DNA of 53,723 bases from a bacterium (GCA_030427825.1 JAUICO010000019.1:1-53723); one strand, 5' to 3'. Counted from the first letter of the stretch, positions 15,380 to 24,544 are shown. Made by a program: numbers and translations. The notes: a model not told the origin generated them from the letters alone.

Positions 15380-16906
15380 CTAGCGGGCGTGCACTCCCAC
15401 CGTGAGCACCTCGTAGAAGATGTCTCGTGTCATGTTCGCTTCATCAACGCGACCGAAGGCATCTGTGGACCAGAGTTCGGTAATGCGGTCGCTCTCCGGG
15501 CTGTGCGCGACGTAGCCGATGGTGCCGCCGCTCGGTGAGAGCGCCATGTCGAAGATCTCTACACTGCACTGGTGCGGGACGACCGCGCCGAGGGTGGCGT
15601 CGAAACACGCTGCGCCGCCGTGGGCGCTGTCCGGGTTCGAGACGATTCGCTCCAGCGCCGTCGGATCCGCACCGAGCTCGTTGTCCACATCGATCGCGAT
15701 GATCTCCGTCTTCTCAAAGACGCCGCTGGTGGTGCACTCGTCGGCCGCAACCAGGACAAGCTGCCGGTCGCCGCGCCAGTCCAGGGCACGAACATCCGTG
15801 TATTCGCCCGGACTGTTTCGCTGACACTGGTTCTGCCCGGTGGGTCCAAGACGCACGAAGCCGGGAATGCAGCTGCGGGCGTCCTCGGCACCTGAGACGA
15901 TGTCGCAGACGTGGTAATCGCCGCAGTCTGCATCCTGGGAACACGATGCACCAAGCCGCGTCGACTGTGCGAGGTTGATAATGTGCACCACTGACGACTG
16001 GCTGGCGCACCGCGCCGGCGACGCATCCTGGTAACAGAACTCTGTGTCGTCGCAGTCGCCGTTGTCAGCGCAGGCGCCTGTGGAGTGCAGCCCCGACGTA
16101 ACAATAGCGAGCAGGTCGCCGTCCGGCGAAAGAGAACGGGGCTCGTTCCCCGAGTAGTAGGAGCCCGTACCGCCCTCCGCCCCGGACACGAAGGTTGCGA
16201 CGAACTCCTCGGCGGCGCCGGAGATGCCCGCAAAGAGGTCCATTGAGGTCAGGCTGGTCACACGGCCGACGAAGAGCTGCTCACCGTCGCCGGAGAGGGA
16301 AAATCCGCCGCCTGCACCCAGGCTCATCGTCATCGTCTCGTTGCCCGCGTCGAGGTCATACACAGAGACCTCTGTGCTGGTCGTGGAGACGTAGGCGACG
16401 CGGTTCGCCTGAAGCTCCCAGTCATTCACGCTATCTACGATGAGAGTGGACGGCCCCGAAATCTGAAAGTCGCTTCCGAGGGGAGCATAGCGCAGGCTGC
16501 CGGCTGCGGTGTCCCGGTACACGACGTAGGACATGTCGTCCGTGATCGCGCAGCCGGTGTCACAGGAGAACGTCGGGTCGCCGGCCGGCGGCATGACCTC
16601 GGTCTCGGTACACGACGTCGGCGTACAGGTGTCATCGACGACGATGAGTTGTGTGTAATCCGGCAGGTTCGGCGCTGAGACCGCAGCCTCTCGACGATAC
16701 GAGAAATACAGGTCTTCGCCGGGCGGGTTCGGGATGAAGGTGTCGCCACTTCCGTCGCCGTTGCCGCCACTGTCCGAGTCGACCCCGCCGTCGTTGTCGC
16801 CGCCATTGTCGTCGTCGCCGCCGCACGCGCTCAGAGGGAGCGCAGCGGCCAGAACCGCGCAGATAGAAATGAGGTAGATCCGGGCGAAATGTCGCGCTGG
16901 TCGCAT
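15380..16906 (-). CDS. Exported lipoprotein, WD40/TolB-like propeller
   Basis: The 508-residue protein starts at an ATG preceded by GGGGAGAG and has a lipoprotein signal ending in LSAC (Cys28), followed by a Gly/Asp/Asn-rich linker. The remainder has repeated patterns of display-type beta sheets, for example SLSPDGDLLAIVTSG, SLSGDGEQLFVGRV and ALSPSGGTIGYVAHSPESD, typical of TolB/WD40-like propellers. Several Cys-rich insertions (ADNGDCDDTEFCYQD, CSQDADCGDYHVC) resemble the short disulfide units seen in myxobacterial secreted proteins. It probably sits on the periplasmic side or on the cell surface. No enzymatic motif was seen and no specific function can be assigned. Confidence 0.7.
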   Translation of the reverse strand: MRPARHFARIYLISICAVLAAALPLSACGGDDDNGGDNDGGVDSDSGGNGDGSGDTFIPNPPGEDLYFSYRREAAVSAPNLPDYTQLIVVDDTCTPTSCTETEVMPPAGDPTFSCDTGCAITDDMSYVVYRDTAAGSLRYAPLGSDFQISGPSTLIVDSVNDWELQANRVAYVSTTSTEVSVYDLDAGNETMTMSLGAGGGFSLSGDGEQLFVGRVTSLTSMDLFAGISGAAEEFVATFVSGAEGGTGSYYSGNEPRSLSPDGDLLAIVTSGLHSTGACADNGDCDDTEFCYQDASPARCASQSSVVHIINLAQSTRLGASCSQDADCGDYHVCDIVSGAEDARSCIPGFVRLGPTGQNQCQRNSPGEYTDVRALDWRGDRQLVLVAADECTTSGVFEKTEIIAIDVDNELGADPTALERIVSNPDSAHGGAACFDATLGAVVPHQCSVEIFDMALSPSGGTIGYVAHSPESDRITELWSTDAFGRVDEANMTRDIFYEVLTVGVHAR

Positions 16907-16944
16907 GCTCTCCCCTTAGAAGTTGGGTCAGTGAGGTGCCGCGA

Positions 16945-16974
16945 CGTATAGCCGCCGATCCGCATCCACTGCAA
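16945..16974 (-). promoter_or_regulatory. Candidate sigma-70-type promoter for the propeller lipoprotein
   Basis: On the minus strand TTGCAG (16974-16969) and TATACG (16950-16945) are separated by 18 bp, with a predicted start of transcription about 30 bases before the ATG at 16906. The -35 match is only TTG, so this is tentative. Confidence 0.32.
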
Positions 16975-17006
16975 CCGCAGGAAATCGCTTCGCCGGGAAA
17001 AGCGCC

Positions 17007-18203
17007 CTACTCGGTGTACACGGCGAAAACGCCATCGCCGCCGGTGACGACGACCCCGGTTTCGGTCGCGTAGCAGCGGGTCAGGTCCGGAAACGCGGTG
17101 TCGCTCTCGCCGTCTTCGTAGAGGGAGATGTCCTCAAAGGTCGCGCCTTCGTCCGTCGAGCGCAGCACGAAGCCCCACCCGCTGATGGACTCCCGGCCGA
17201 CCGCATAGATGACGCCATCGCCTCGGCACACGCCCTCGACCCAGGTGGTGTCGTCGGGAAACACGCTGCGCAGGTCGTAGCGTGTCCATGTGGAGGCCGC
17301 CGTGTCGCCGGTCCCCGGATGGGTAAAGATGACGCCAAAGTCATCGTCCTGATTCACACCACCAACCACAATGCCGTCGTCGTTGACGTCGATGCCCCAC
17401 ATCTCGCCTTCGAATGCCGACAGCCCGTCCGCCGCCAGCTCAATGATATCAAAGTCGGGGTCGCTCGTGCTGCCATCCCAGATGAACGCCATCGGCGACT
17501 GGTTGATGCGGCTGCCGGCGCCGTAGAACACGCCGTCGTGCTCATCCAACTGGAGCATCTGGACGCCGGACGGGACGTCATCCTCGTCTCCGTCATTCCA
17601 GAATCCGCGGGCCGTGCTCCAGCTGGTAGCAGGGTCGCCGCTGTCATCGGAGCGGTAGAGAATGTCCACGCCGGTGCTGGACTCTACGAAGGAAAACCCA
17701 TCCGAATTCCTTCGAAACGAACCCGCCGTGAAGCTGAAGTCGACGGTGCTCCGGCGATTCCATACCTCAGCCAGATTGCCGCTCGAATCCAGGCTGACAA
17801 CGTTCGTGTCGCCGGCAATCTCGCCGGAGACATAGAGCATCCCGTCAGCGCTGCGCGTGATGTCGTTGACCCGTGCGTCGTCGAGCACGTTTGCCGGCGT
17901 GGTGCTCGGCACATCCCAGGTTTCGCCACCGTCCGCGGTCAGAAAAAGCCCACGGCCCACGGTTGTTGTGCCGCAGCCCACGAAGCAGTCTTCCGCCGAG
18001 TCGCAGTGCAGAGCGTCCGTTCGAGAGCCGACGCAGGGATGCGCGAACACGGCCCACGAAGTGGCGCCGGAGCCGGTATCGTCATCACCCACATCGCCGC
18101 CTCCGCTGTCGCACCCGGCGAAAGCCGGGCACAGCAGCGCGCAAAGTATCAAAACTGCGCTACGCGCGCATCGTGTCATCGGCATCAAGTCTCTCATCCA
18201 CAT
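17007..18203 (-). CDS. Exported lipoprotein with Asp-box-like motifs
   Basis: The protein has up to 398 residues. Several in-frame ATGs lie close together; the one at 18185 (MPMTRCARSAVL) follows GAGAG and may be the true start. The lipoprotein signal ends in AFAGC and is followed by a Gly/Asp linker. The body is beta-rich with Asp-box-like turns (FLTADGGETWDVP, RSTDEGATFEDIS) like those in BNR/sialidase-type and photosystem-assembly-type propellers, but no sialidase active-site set is visible. Many sentences of the form GVICRGDG/GIVVGGVNQDDD suggest repeated blades. The gene is 8 bp downstream of the small membrane protein gene and probably ends the mazG operon. Confidence 0.65.
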   Translation of the reverse strand: MWMRDLMPMTRCARSAVLILCALLCPAFAGCDSGGGDVGDDDTGSGATSWAVFAHPCVGSRTDALHCDSAEDCFVGCGTTTVGRGLFLTADGGETWDVPSTTPANVLDDARVNDITRSADGMLYVSGEIAGDTNVVSLDSSGNLAEVWNRRSTVDFSFTAGSFRRNSDGFSFVESSTGVDILYRSDDSGDPATSWSTARGFWNDGDEDDVPSGVQMLQLDEHDGVFYGAGSRINQSPMAFIWDGSTSDPDFDIIELAADGLSAFEGEMWGIDVNDDGIVVGGVNQDDDFGVIFTHPGTGDTAASTWTRYDLRSVFPDDTTWVEGVCRGDGVIYAVGRESISGWGFVLRSTDEGATFEDISLYEDGESDTAFPDLTRCYATETGVVVTGGDGVFAVYTE

Positions 18204-18211
18204 TCCGCTGG

Positions 18212-18466
18212 TCAGGGGAAACGGACCGTTTCAAAGCGCATGAAGGGGCGGTCCATCACGAAGTGAAACAGTATGTAGCTCACCCCGAAGAACGCAATGT
18301 AGCAAATGACCGCCATTGCCGCGATCTCAAGCGGCTTTCGGCCGCGACTCACCAGCATCATCACCGCGACGGTGAAGAAGAAGTCGATCGGCAGGATCAG
18401 AGACAGTACCGCCGTGTCGACTGTCAGAATGTACGCCGCAAGGGCCTCAGTGTTGGAGGAACCCAT
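18212..18466 (-). CDS. Small two-helix membrane protein
   Basis: The 84-residue protein has two hydrophobic stretches, at about residues 12-39 (LTVDTAVLSLILPIDFFFTV) and 49-70 (AAMAVICYIAFFGVSYILF), with a short basic loop (SRGRKP) between them. The start has no clear ribosome site, which together with the 8-bp gaps on both sides suggests translational coupling within the run 20295 to 17007. No family is recognised. A membrane partner of the adjacent CPBP protease is conceivable from its position alone. Confidence 0.6.
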   Translation of the reverse strand: MGSSNTEALAAYILTVDTAVLSLILPIDFFFTVAVMMLVSRGRKPLEIAAMAVICYIAFFGVSYILFHFVMDRPFMRFETVRFP

Positions 18467-18474
18467 GGCGAAAC

Positions 18475-19044
18475 TTAAACCCGACCGGGTGAGGGCAAGG
18501 CAAGGATGTTGAAGTAATTTATCGTAAGGTGCGCAATCACTGCGGCTGCGATATTACCCGTCCAGACCGTCAACCCGGCGAATCCAAAGCCCATGATCAC
18601 CGCCATGACGGTCCACGGAAGATACTCACGTGTCGGGCCGACGTGAAGCATCCCAAAGACAAGCGACGACGCCACAACACCGATCGTCGGCAGAAGCACG
18701 CCGCGAAAGAGCACCTCTTCGCCAATGGCGCTCGATAGCGCGAGCACCGCGGCCTTCGCGGGCGTCATCCCACCGAGCATTTCACCGAGCAGTCCGCTGA
18801 GTCGCCGTGACCAGGCGAAGCTCCGGTCGAGAACACGGCTCAGGGCAACAACCGCGAGCCCTACGCCGGCTCCGAGGCCTACACACACAGCAAGAGGCTG
18901 CGCTGCATCGCCAACCCGGAACGGCAGGGTGCCGTGAATTGCGTACCAGATCGCGGCAGCAACGGTCGCCATGAGCCCATAGAAGAGAGCCGCCGTCGGC
19001 ACCGCGATGCCGCCCTCACCCTCCTCTGGCGACTCACCATTCAC
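18475..19044 (-). CDS. CPBP-family intramembrane metalloprotease
   Basis: With the GTG at 19044 the protein has 189 residues and several membrane segments. All three motifs of the CPBP (CAAX protease, Rce1-like) family are present: EEVLFRG (Glu109, Glu110, Arg114), FGMLH (Phe130, His134) and HLTIN (His172, Asn176). It is expected to be an active membrane-embedded glutamate/zinc-type protease; bacterial members act in bacteriocin self-immunity or protein maturation, and the substrate here is unknown. The GTG follows the upstream stop by a single base (tgaagtg), with GAGG nine bases before it. The alternative start at 19104 would overlap the upstream gene by 59 bp. Confidence 0.85.
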   Translation of the reverse strand: MNGESPEEGEGGIAVPTAALFYGLMATVAAAIWYAIHGTLPFRVGDAAQPLAVCVGLGAGVGLAVVALSRVLDRSFAWSRRLSGLLGEMLGGMTPAKAAVLALSSAIGEEVLFRGVLLPTIGVVASSLVFGMLHVGPTREYLPWTVMAVIMGFGFAGLTVWTGNIAAAVIAHLTINYFNILALPSPGRV

Positions 19045-19045
19045 T

Positions 19046-19492
19046 TCACTCGGCCTCGCCGTGATCCCGCAGCCAGGCTTCGGCCATATCTTCGACCGCC
19101 TCATTCATGACGCTGCCGCGAAATCGCATCGTGCGCCCCTCGTAGTCGAACTCCGTCCAATCGAGGGGCGGCCGCGGCCAGAGGTCAGCCTCCAGCAGCT
19201 CCTCCAGCATCACGAAGAGATACTCAACGACGGAAACGCGGCCCGCGAGCAGGTCAGCAGCGTCGTTCGCCGCGACCGCGGTCGCCGCTTCGACGACAAC
19301 AACTTCGCTGCGGTCACGGTTCGTGACCCGCCCTCGCAACCACACGTGGTCGTCCGTCAACGCCCCCTCAACGGCCAACGTGCGGTCCGCCGGCAGCGAC
19401 GTAAGCGCCTGTCGCCAGGTCGTCTCCACCTCACGCAGCTCTGCGGGTGAGAAGACGGTTCGATGCTCCGGCTTCTTTGCTTCGACACTCAT
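19046..19492 (-). CDS. Unknown soluble protein coupled to mazG
   Basis: The 148-residue protein begins MSVEAKKPEHRTVFSPAELR. Its ATG overlaps the mazG stop by four bases (ATGA), with GGGAGG nine bases upstream, so the longer frame from 19537 is unlikely. It is acidic, without signal peptide or membrane segment. The C-terminal half has a compact pattern (SVVEYLFVMLEELLEADLWP, DWTEFDYEGRTMRFRGS). I do not recognise a family. The tight coupling suggests a function near MazG, but nothing in the sequence shows what it is. Confidence 0.7.
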   Translation of the reverse strand: MSVEAKKPEHRTVFSPAELREVETTWRQALTSLPADRTLAVEGALTDDHVWLRGRVTNRDRSEVVVVEAATAVAANDAADLLAGRVSVVEYLFVMLEELLEADLWPRPPLDWTEFDYEGRTMRFRGSVMNEAVEDMAEAWLRDHGEAE

Positions 19493-20295
19493 TGTACTTC
19501 GCCTCCCGATTTTTCCAGCGCTTTCGCCTCGTCCCACATCCGGTCCATTACTTCGAGGCCTGCCTCCTCCGGCGTCTGCCCGGCCGCCTCGAGACGACGG
19601 AGGACGCTGCCGAATCGACGCTCAAACTTGGCGTTCGCCCCGCGTAGAGCTGCGCCGGGGTCTACGGCGAGCTTTCGTGCCAGGTTCGCCATGACGAAAA
19701 GCATGTCGCCCAGCTCTTCTTCGATGGCGGCCCGGTCTCCAGAATCGATGACCTCTTCCAGCTCCTGTCGCTCTTCATCGAGCTTGTCGAAGACGTCTGA
19801 GACCGCGGGCCAGTCGAATCCCACCCGAGCCGCACGTGCTGTGAGCTTCGCTGCGCGATTCAGTGGCGGCAGAGTGCGGGGAATGCCACCGATGATGCTG
19901 CGACCTTCGCGACGACGAGACTCAACCCAGATGCGATCGACGGCGGCGCTGTCTTCAGCGACACCATCGGCGAACACGTGCGGGTGTCGTCGCTCCAGCT
20001 TGTCGCTGATGCCGTCGACCACCTGCGCCATGCCGAAGCGACCCTCTTCGGACGCGATCTGCGCATGAAAGACGACCTGCAGCAGCACGTCGCCGAGCTC
20101 TTCGCACATCTCGTCGTCGCCACCATTCTCGATGGCGTCGACCAGCTCGTGGGTCTCTTCGATAAGGTACTCAACCAGCGACCGGTGAGTCTGCTCGCGG
20201 TCCCATGGACAGCCGTCCTCCGCGCGCAGCGCCGCCATGACGTCGAGCAATCGCTGAATCTCAGCCTTTGGTCGGCTCTCGCGTTTCTGCCTCAT
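19489..20295 (-). CDS. mazG: Nucleoside triphosphate pyrophosphohydrolase MazG
   Basis: The 268-residue protein hydrolyses NTPs to NMP and pyrophosphate, cleaning the nucleotide pool. It has the two-domain MazG layout. The N-terminal domain has CPWDREQTH and the metal-binding motif EETHE at 46-50 with EELGD at 65-69. The C-terminal domain repeats the pattern (EERQELEEVIDSG and EEELGDMLFVMANLAR), and is the domain expected to carry the catalysis. The length matches E. coli MazG (263 residues). The ATG at 20295 is preceded by GGAGGAAG. It heads a minus-strand run through to 17007 and is divergent from phoH. Confidence 0.93.
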   Translation of the reverse strand: MRQKRESRPKAEIQRLLDVMAALRAEDGCPWDREQTHRSLVEYLIEETHELVDAIENGGDDEMCEELGDVLLQVVFHAQIASEEGRFGMAQVVDGISDKLERRHPHVFADGVAEDSAAVDRIWVESRRREGRSIIGGIPRTLPPLNRAAKLTARAARVGFDWPAVSDVFDKLDEERQELEEVIDSGDRAAIEEELGDMLFVMANLARKLAVDPGAALRGANAKFERRFGSVLRRLEAAGQTPEEAGLEVMDRMWDEAKALEKSGGEVQ

Positions 20296-20584
20296 GCGCG
20301 GCTTCCTCCCTACTTCAAAGCGCAGGCGCGACCGGACCGCCCCGTGTCCCGCGCAGATGCCCGACCATAGGCGCGGCGCTATGAACGCCCGCGCCGGCTG
20401 TCAATTCACCCCGTCGCGCCCGGACTTTCCGTAGTCGTTCGAGACCCGGAAATCACAGGGGTCGAGCAGCGCTTTTCTCGGCGTTTCGTGTGAATCGCCC
20501 TTTCCTCTTGGCGCGTTTACGTGCAGGCTGCCTACCGCGTGCGGCCACCGGGCCCCGACGATTCCAATGTGGCCGAGAGAGCGG

Positions 20585-21589
20585 ATGCCGCCCACGACTC
20601 AACAAATAGAGTTCGAACGTAGCGATGTGGCCCGCTCCGTGTTCGGCCACCGAGACGAGAACCTCAAGATTCTGGCGTCGGAACTCACCGTAGACATTCA
20701 CGCTCGCGGGAATCAGGTCACTGTGGTCGGAGACCCTGTGGACGCCGAGACGGCGAGTCGAACGCTCAGCGAGCTGTACGACCTCGTAGCCGCCGGATTC
20801 TCGATCGGCGGCGGCGATGTCACCCGTGCCGCCAACATGGTGAAAGGCGCCCCGGATGTCCGCCTTCGGGACATCTTCAACGACCGTATTGTGAGCGGTG
20901 TCCGCCGCCCGATCACGCCGAAGACCCTGGCACAGAAGCACTACGTCGATGCCATTCGAGAGAACGCGATCGTCTTTGGTGTCGGCCCGGCTGGCACCGG
21001 CAAGACCTACCTTGCTGTCGCGATGGCCGTGGCGGCTCTGCAGGCCCGCGAAGTTCGTCGCATTATCCTTACGCGACCGGCGGTCGAAGCCGGCGAGCGG
21101 CTGGGCTTCCTCCCCGGTGATCTGCAGGAGAAGGTAAACCCGTATCTGCGCCCGCTCTACGACGCGCTCCACGACATGATGGACGAAGAGAAGGTCGCCG
21201 TGCTCCTTGAGCGCGGCATCATCGAGATCGCGCCGCTTGCCTTCATGCGAGGACGTACGCTCAATGACTGTTTTGTCATCCTCGACGAGGCACAGAACAC
21301 CACGCGCCCGCAGATGAAGATGTTCCTGACCCGTCTGGGATTCGACTCCCACACTGTTGTTACCGGCGACCTGACACAGGTTGACCTGGACCGCGGCACG
21401 CGCAGCGGTCTCGGTGAGGCGGTCGACCTGCTCCGGGACATTGAAGGGATCGCGGTGCGGCGATTTTCTGATGTTGATGTTGTACGGCACCCGTTGGTGC
21501 GCAAGATCATCCGCGCCTACGAAAACGCCGCCGACAGGGATCGGACGCGTTCAGAGCCGCAATCGGCACCGAACGAGGGCGAATCATGA
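20585..21589 (+). CDS. phoH: PhoH-like ATPase
   Basis: The 334-residue cytoplasmic protein has the N-terminal KH-like part seen in the YbeZ branch (IHARGNQVTVVGDPVDAETAS) and a C-terminal P-loop ATPase. The Walker A motif is GPAGTGKT at 134-141, and the Walker B motif is VILDEAQNTT. TGDLTQVDL and LTRPAVEAGERLGFLPGDL are further family signatures. YbeZ-type PhoH proteins work with the endoribonuclease YbeY in ribosome and rRNA quality control, and ybeY lies two genes downstream. The ATG at 20585 follows GAGAG by five bases; an in-frame ATG at 20567 is the alternative. Its stop overlaps the next ATG. Confidence 0.93.
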   Translation: MPPTTQQIEFERSDVARSVFGHRDENLKILASELTVDIHARGNQVTVVGDPVDAETASRTLSELYDLVAAGFSIGGGDVTRAANMVKGAPDVRLRDIFNDRIVSGVRRPITPKTLAQKHYVDAIRENAIVFGVGPAGTGKTYLAVAMAVAALQAREVRRIILTRPAVEAGERLGFLPGDLQEKVNPYLRPLYDALHDMMDEEKVAVLLERGIIEIAPLAFMRGRTLNDCFVILDEAQNTTRPQMKMFLTRLGFDSHTVVTGDLTQVDLDRGTRSGLGEAVDLLRDIEGIAVRRFSDVDVVRHPLVRKIIRAYENAADRDRTRSEPQSAPNEGES

Positions 21590-24144
21590 GTTCCACGAAA
21601 CAGAGATTTCGACCTGCGGGTGACGATAAGGGACGCGCTGAAAAGCGGCAGACCCTGCTCGGCGTGCTCGCGGTCGTCGTCTTCGCAGCGCTCGCCGTGC
21701 TCATCGTTTCACGTGGCAAGCAGCTCGCTGACGTCGAGATGTCGGAGGGGCTCATCGGCACCGAGGCTGTGGAACGTGTTGTCGCAACCCACGACTTCAC
21801 CTTCGTACGCACCAGTGACCCGCAGCTCGAGCAGGAGCGCCAGGCCGCCGCAGAGCGCGAGCCTGAGGTCTGGGACTACAACCTCAACCTGGAAGAGGCT
21901 ACGCAGGCAGCCCTCGCCCGCGGCTTCAGGCGTATGCAGCGGGAGATCCGCATCGCAGCGGAGGCCGTGTGGGAACAACGGGAGTTTGACGGCACCGCGG
22001 ATCCCTCCACGGAGCGCCCGGTAGACCACGCCGGCTGGCTCGCATTGTTGAGCGACGATGAACGGGTGGCGGCGGCGTGTACCTCGGCTCGCATCAACGC
22101 TTTTGCGACGGTGGTCGGCACCTCGATTACACCCGACGAATGCGCGTTCCTGGCCCGCGCGGGCTTCTCGCCGAGCGTGGAGTCTGCATCGAGGCAGATC
22201 GCCGGCGCGGTGATGGAACGTCATATCGTCGACGACATTCGTATGGTCCAACGCGTCGGCGACCGGGGCATCTTTCTTCGTACGCTGACCCTCGAAACAG
22301 ACGACAACGCCCCCGGCGAGCTGATTTCGGACTACGACCGCTTTCTTTCGCTCGGCGATGTACCCGAGTTCGTACGCAATCAGCGATGGAGCGCGATCGA
22401 AGAGCTGGAGCCCGCGGAGCTGCGCACGACCGTTGTCGAGCTGGCCGGGCGCTTTGTTCGTGTGAACGTGGTGAAGAACTCCGATGAAACGGCGCGCCGG
22501 AGAGCAGATGCGCGGAATTCGGTGGTCTCCCGCGCGCAGGACGTCGACTTCAGGCGGGGGCAGTCCATCATCAATGAGGGCGAGGTCATTAGCGCTGAGA
22601 CTGTCGAGATCGTGCAGCAGATGCGCGCCACGCGACCCTACACACCGTCGCGCGCGTGGCTGGCCGCGGGCACTTCTGTGATTCTGCTGCTGCTCCTTCT
22701 CGCCTTCGCGATTCTCGGCCGCAGCCCGGGCGTCCGTGGAAACTGGCGCCCCCGGGACCTGGTCCTGATGGGCGTCGTGCTGATCTCGCATCTCGGCGTG
22801 ACGCAGATCGTGATCACGGTCTTCAAGACGCTGGTCGAAGGCGACCTCGAGTTGCCGCTCGACGTCTTCTATATGGCTGCGCCCTTCGCAGCCGGCGCGA
22901 TGATCGTGCGGATTCTGACAACCTCGGAAAACGCCTTCGTCTACACCATCATCTACGGGCTGCTGGCGGGCATCGTCTTCGACCTGGACTTTACGTACAT
23001 GACGGTGGCGCTGACCAGCGGGGTCTTCGCCATCGCCGCCGTGCGCCTCGCACAGTCACGCACAGACATTCTCCGCGCCAGCTTCATCGTTGGGTTCGCG
23101 GCAGCCGCCGTAAGCGCGGCCATGGCTGCGATGGGGCAGCTTGCGCCGGGCTCCAACCCCTGGCTGATCACCCTGGCCGGATTCGTCTCGGGGCTGACCT
23201 GCGGACTCTTCGTGAACGCCGTCCTGCCGCCGCTGGAGCTGCTCTTTCGCTATACAACCTCGATCAAGTTGCTCGAGCTCGCGAATCTCGACCATCCTCT
23301 GCTTCGGGACCTGATGTTGAAGGCTCCCGGCAGCTACCACCACAGCATGATGGTCGGGCAACTGGTCGAAGCTGCGTGCCAGGCCGTTGGCGCGGACGCC
23401 CTGCTCGGTCGAGTCGGGAGTTACTACCACGACATCGGCAAGATGAAGAGCCCACACTACTTCGCTGAGAATCAGTCCGGAGAGAATCCGCACGACAAGC
23501 TCAAGCCGAACATGAGCGCGCTCGTGATCAAGGCGCACGTCAAAGACGGCGTCGAGATGGCACGGGAACACAAGCTGCCGCCGGAGCTGATCGATTTCAT
23601 CCAGGAGCATCACGGCACCAGCCTGATCCGCTACTTCTACCACCGCGCAAAGCAGGAAACGGAAGGCGAAGTGCGCGAAGAAGACTATCGCTACGCCGGC
23701 CCTCGCCCACAGAGCCGCGAGACCGCCATTTGCATGCTGGCCGACGGCATCGAAGCGGCGTCTCGCTCGCTGCCTGACCCCTCAGAGGCGCACCTCAAGG
23801 GACTCGTCAACAAGATGATCAACTCGGCTTTCACCGACGGTCAACTCGACGAATGCGACCTGACACTGAAAGACCTCAACGAGATCGCACGCGCCTTCAT
23901 GCGGCGCCTTGTCGCGATGAATCACCAGCGTCCGGCATACCCGGGCGAGGACCGAAAAGGAGCCCGCAACGGCTCTAAGAATCCAAAGGCACCGGCGGCG
24001 GCACCCTCGCCGGAGACCAGGGCAGACGTGAGCACCGGCGATGGAGCTGATTCTTCGAAACCCGGCGACGGCGGCTCTGACGCCGAAGCAACGGACCTCC
24101 CTGCAGAAGATAGCGAGGTCGGTCTTCGACGCCTTGGGATGTAG
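21586..24144 (+). CDS. pgpH: 7TM-HD phosphodiesterase (PgpH type)
   Basis: The 852-residue protein has a first membrane helix at about 25-42, an extracytoplasmic 7TMR-HDED-type domain up to about residue 345, a block of seven membrane helices (about 350-565) and a cytoplasmic HD domain. The HD-domain metal ligands are visible in GSYHHSMMVGQ, YYHDIGK (His615, Asp616) and EHHGTSLIRY. PgpH enzymes of this architecture cleave cyclic di-AMP; that activity is known for the family, not shown here. The tail after about 780 is Lys/Ala/Glu-rich and overlaps ybeY by 104 bp in another frame. The ATG overlaps the phoH stop (ATGA). Confidence 0.92.
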   Translation: MSSTKQRFRPAGDDKGRAEKRQTLLGVLAVVVFAALAVLIVSRGKQLADVEMSEGLIGTEAVERVVATHDFTFVRTSDPQLEQERQAAAEREPEVWDYNLNLEEATQAALARGFRRMQREIRIAAEAVWEQREFDGTADPSTERPVDHAGWLALLSDDERVAAACTSARINAFATVVGTSITPDECAFLARAGFSPSVESASRQIAGAVMERHIVDDIRMVQRVGDRGIFLRTLTLETDDNAPGELISDYDRFLSLGDVPEFVRNQRWSAIEELEPAELRTTVVELAGRFVRVNVVKNSDETARRRADARNSVVSRAQDVDFRRGQSIINEGEVISAETVEIVQQMRATRPYTPSRAWLAAGTSVILLLLLLAFAILGRSPGVRGNWRPRDLVLMGVVLISHLGVTQIVITVFKTLVEGDLELPLDVFYMAAPFAAGAMIVRILTTSENAFVYTIIYGLLAGIVFDLDFTYMTVALTSGVFAIAAVRLAQSRTDILRASFIVGFAAAAVSAAMAAMGQLAPGSNPWLITLAGFVSGLTCGLFVNAVLPPLELLFRYTTSIKLLELANLDHPLLRDLMLKAPGSYHHSMMVGQLVEAACQAVGADALLGRVGSYYHDIGKMKSPHYFAENQSGENPHDKLKPNMSALVIKAHVKDGVEMAREHKLPPELIDFIQEHHGTSLIRYFYHRAKQETEGEVREEDYRYAGPRPQSRETAICMLADGIEAASRSLPDPSEAHLKGLVNKMINSAFTDGQLDECDLTLKDLNEIARAFMRRLVAMNHQRPAYPGEDRKGARNGSKNPKAPAAAPSPETRADVSTGDGADSSKPGDGGSDAEATDLPAEDSEVGLRRLGM

Positions 24145-24544
24145 CCCGGGCACCGAAGTAAACGTCGTCTTAACGGACGACGATGAGATTCATGAGCTGA
24201 ACCGCACCTGGCGGGGCATTGACCGAGCGACCGACGTCCTCTCCTTCGCGTACGCGGAAGCAGAGAACGCTGCCCTCGAGCCGGACCTCCTCGGCGATCT
24301 CGTTATCAGCGTCGAGACGGCGGCGCGGCAGGCCGCTGAGCACACCCATGGGCACCGGATGCTCGCCGCAGGATATGACGCCGGAGAGTGGACGCTGCTT
24401 CACGAGCTTGTGTTTCTGTTGATTCATGGCGGCCTGCACCTCGTCGGATTCGACCACGACACGTCAGAGAAAGAGGCTGTGATGCGAGCGCGCGAGGCAG
24501 AGATTCTGGCATCGGTCCTGTCCGACGTGTGTCTGCCGAGCTGA
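24041..24544 (+). CDS. ybeY: Endoribonuclease YbeY
   Basis: This 167-residue single-strand-specific endoribonuclease acts in 16S rRNA maturation and ribosome quality control. The zinc motif HxxxHxxxxxH is complete: HGGLHLVGFDH with His129, His133 and His139. The conserved NRTWRGIDRATDVLSF is at about 53-68. The start matches the usual family start, so the 104-bp overlap with the end of pgpH is probably genuine rather than a start error. The phoH-pgpH-ybeY order pairs YbeY with its PhoH partner and with a c-di-AMP enzyme. Confidence 0.93.
   Translation: MELILRNPATAALTPKQRTSLQKIARSVFDALGCSPGTEVNVVLTDDDEIHELNRTWRGIDRATDVLSFAYAEAENAALEPDLLGDLVISVETAARQAAEHTHGHRMLAAGYDAGEWTLLHELVFLLIHGGLHLVGFDHDTSEKEAVMRAREAEILASVLSDVCLPS

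Noticed and set aside
20376..20404. Promoter for mazG: TTGACA on the minus strand (20404-20399)
   Set aside because: The -35 is perfect, but at 16-18 bp only TAGCGC/ATAGCG is available as -10, so I left it out of the feature list.
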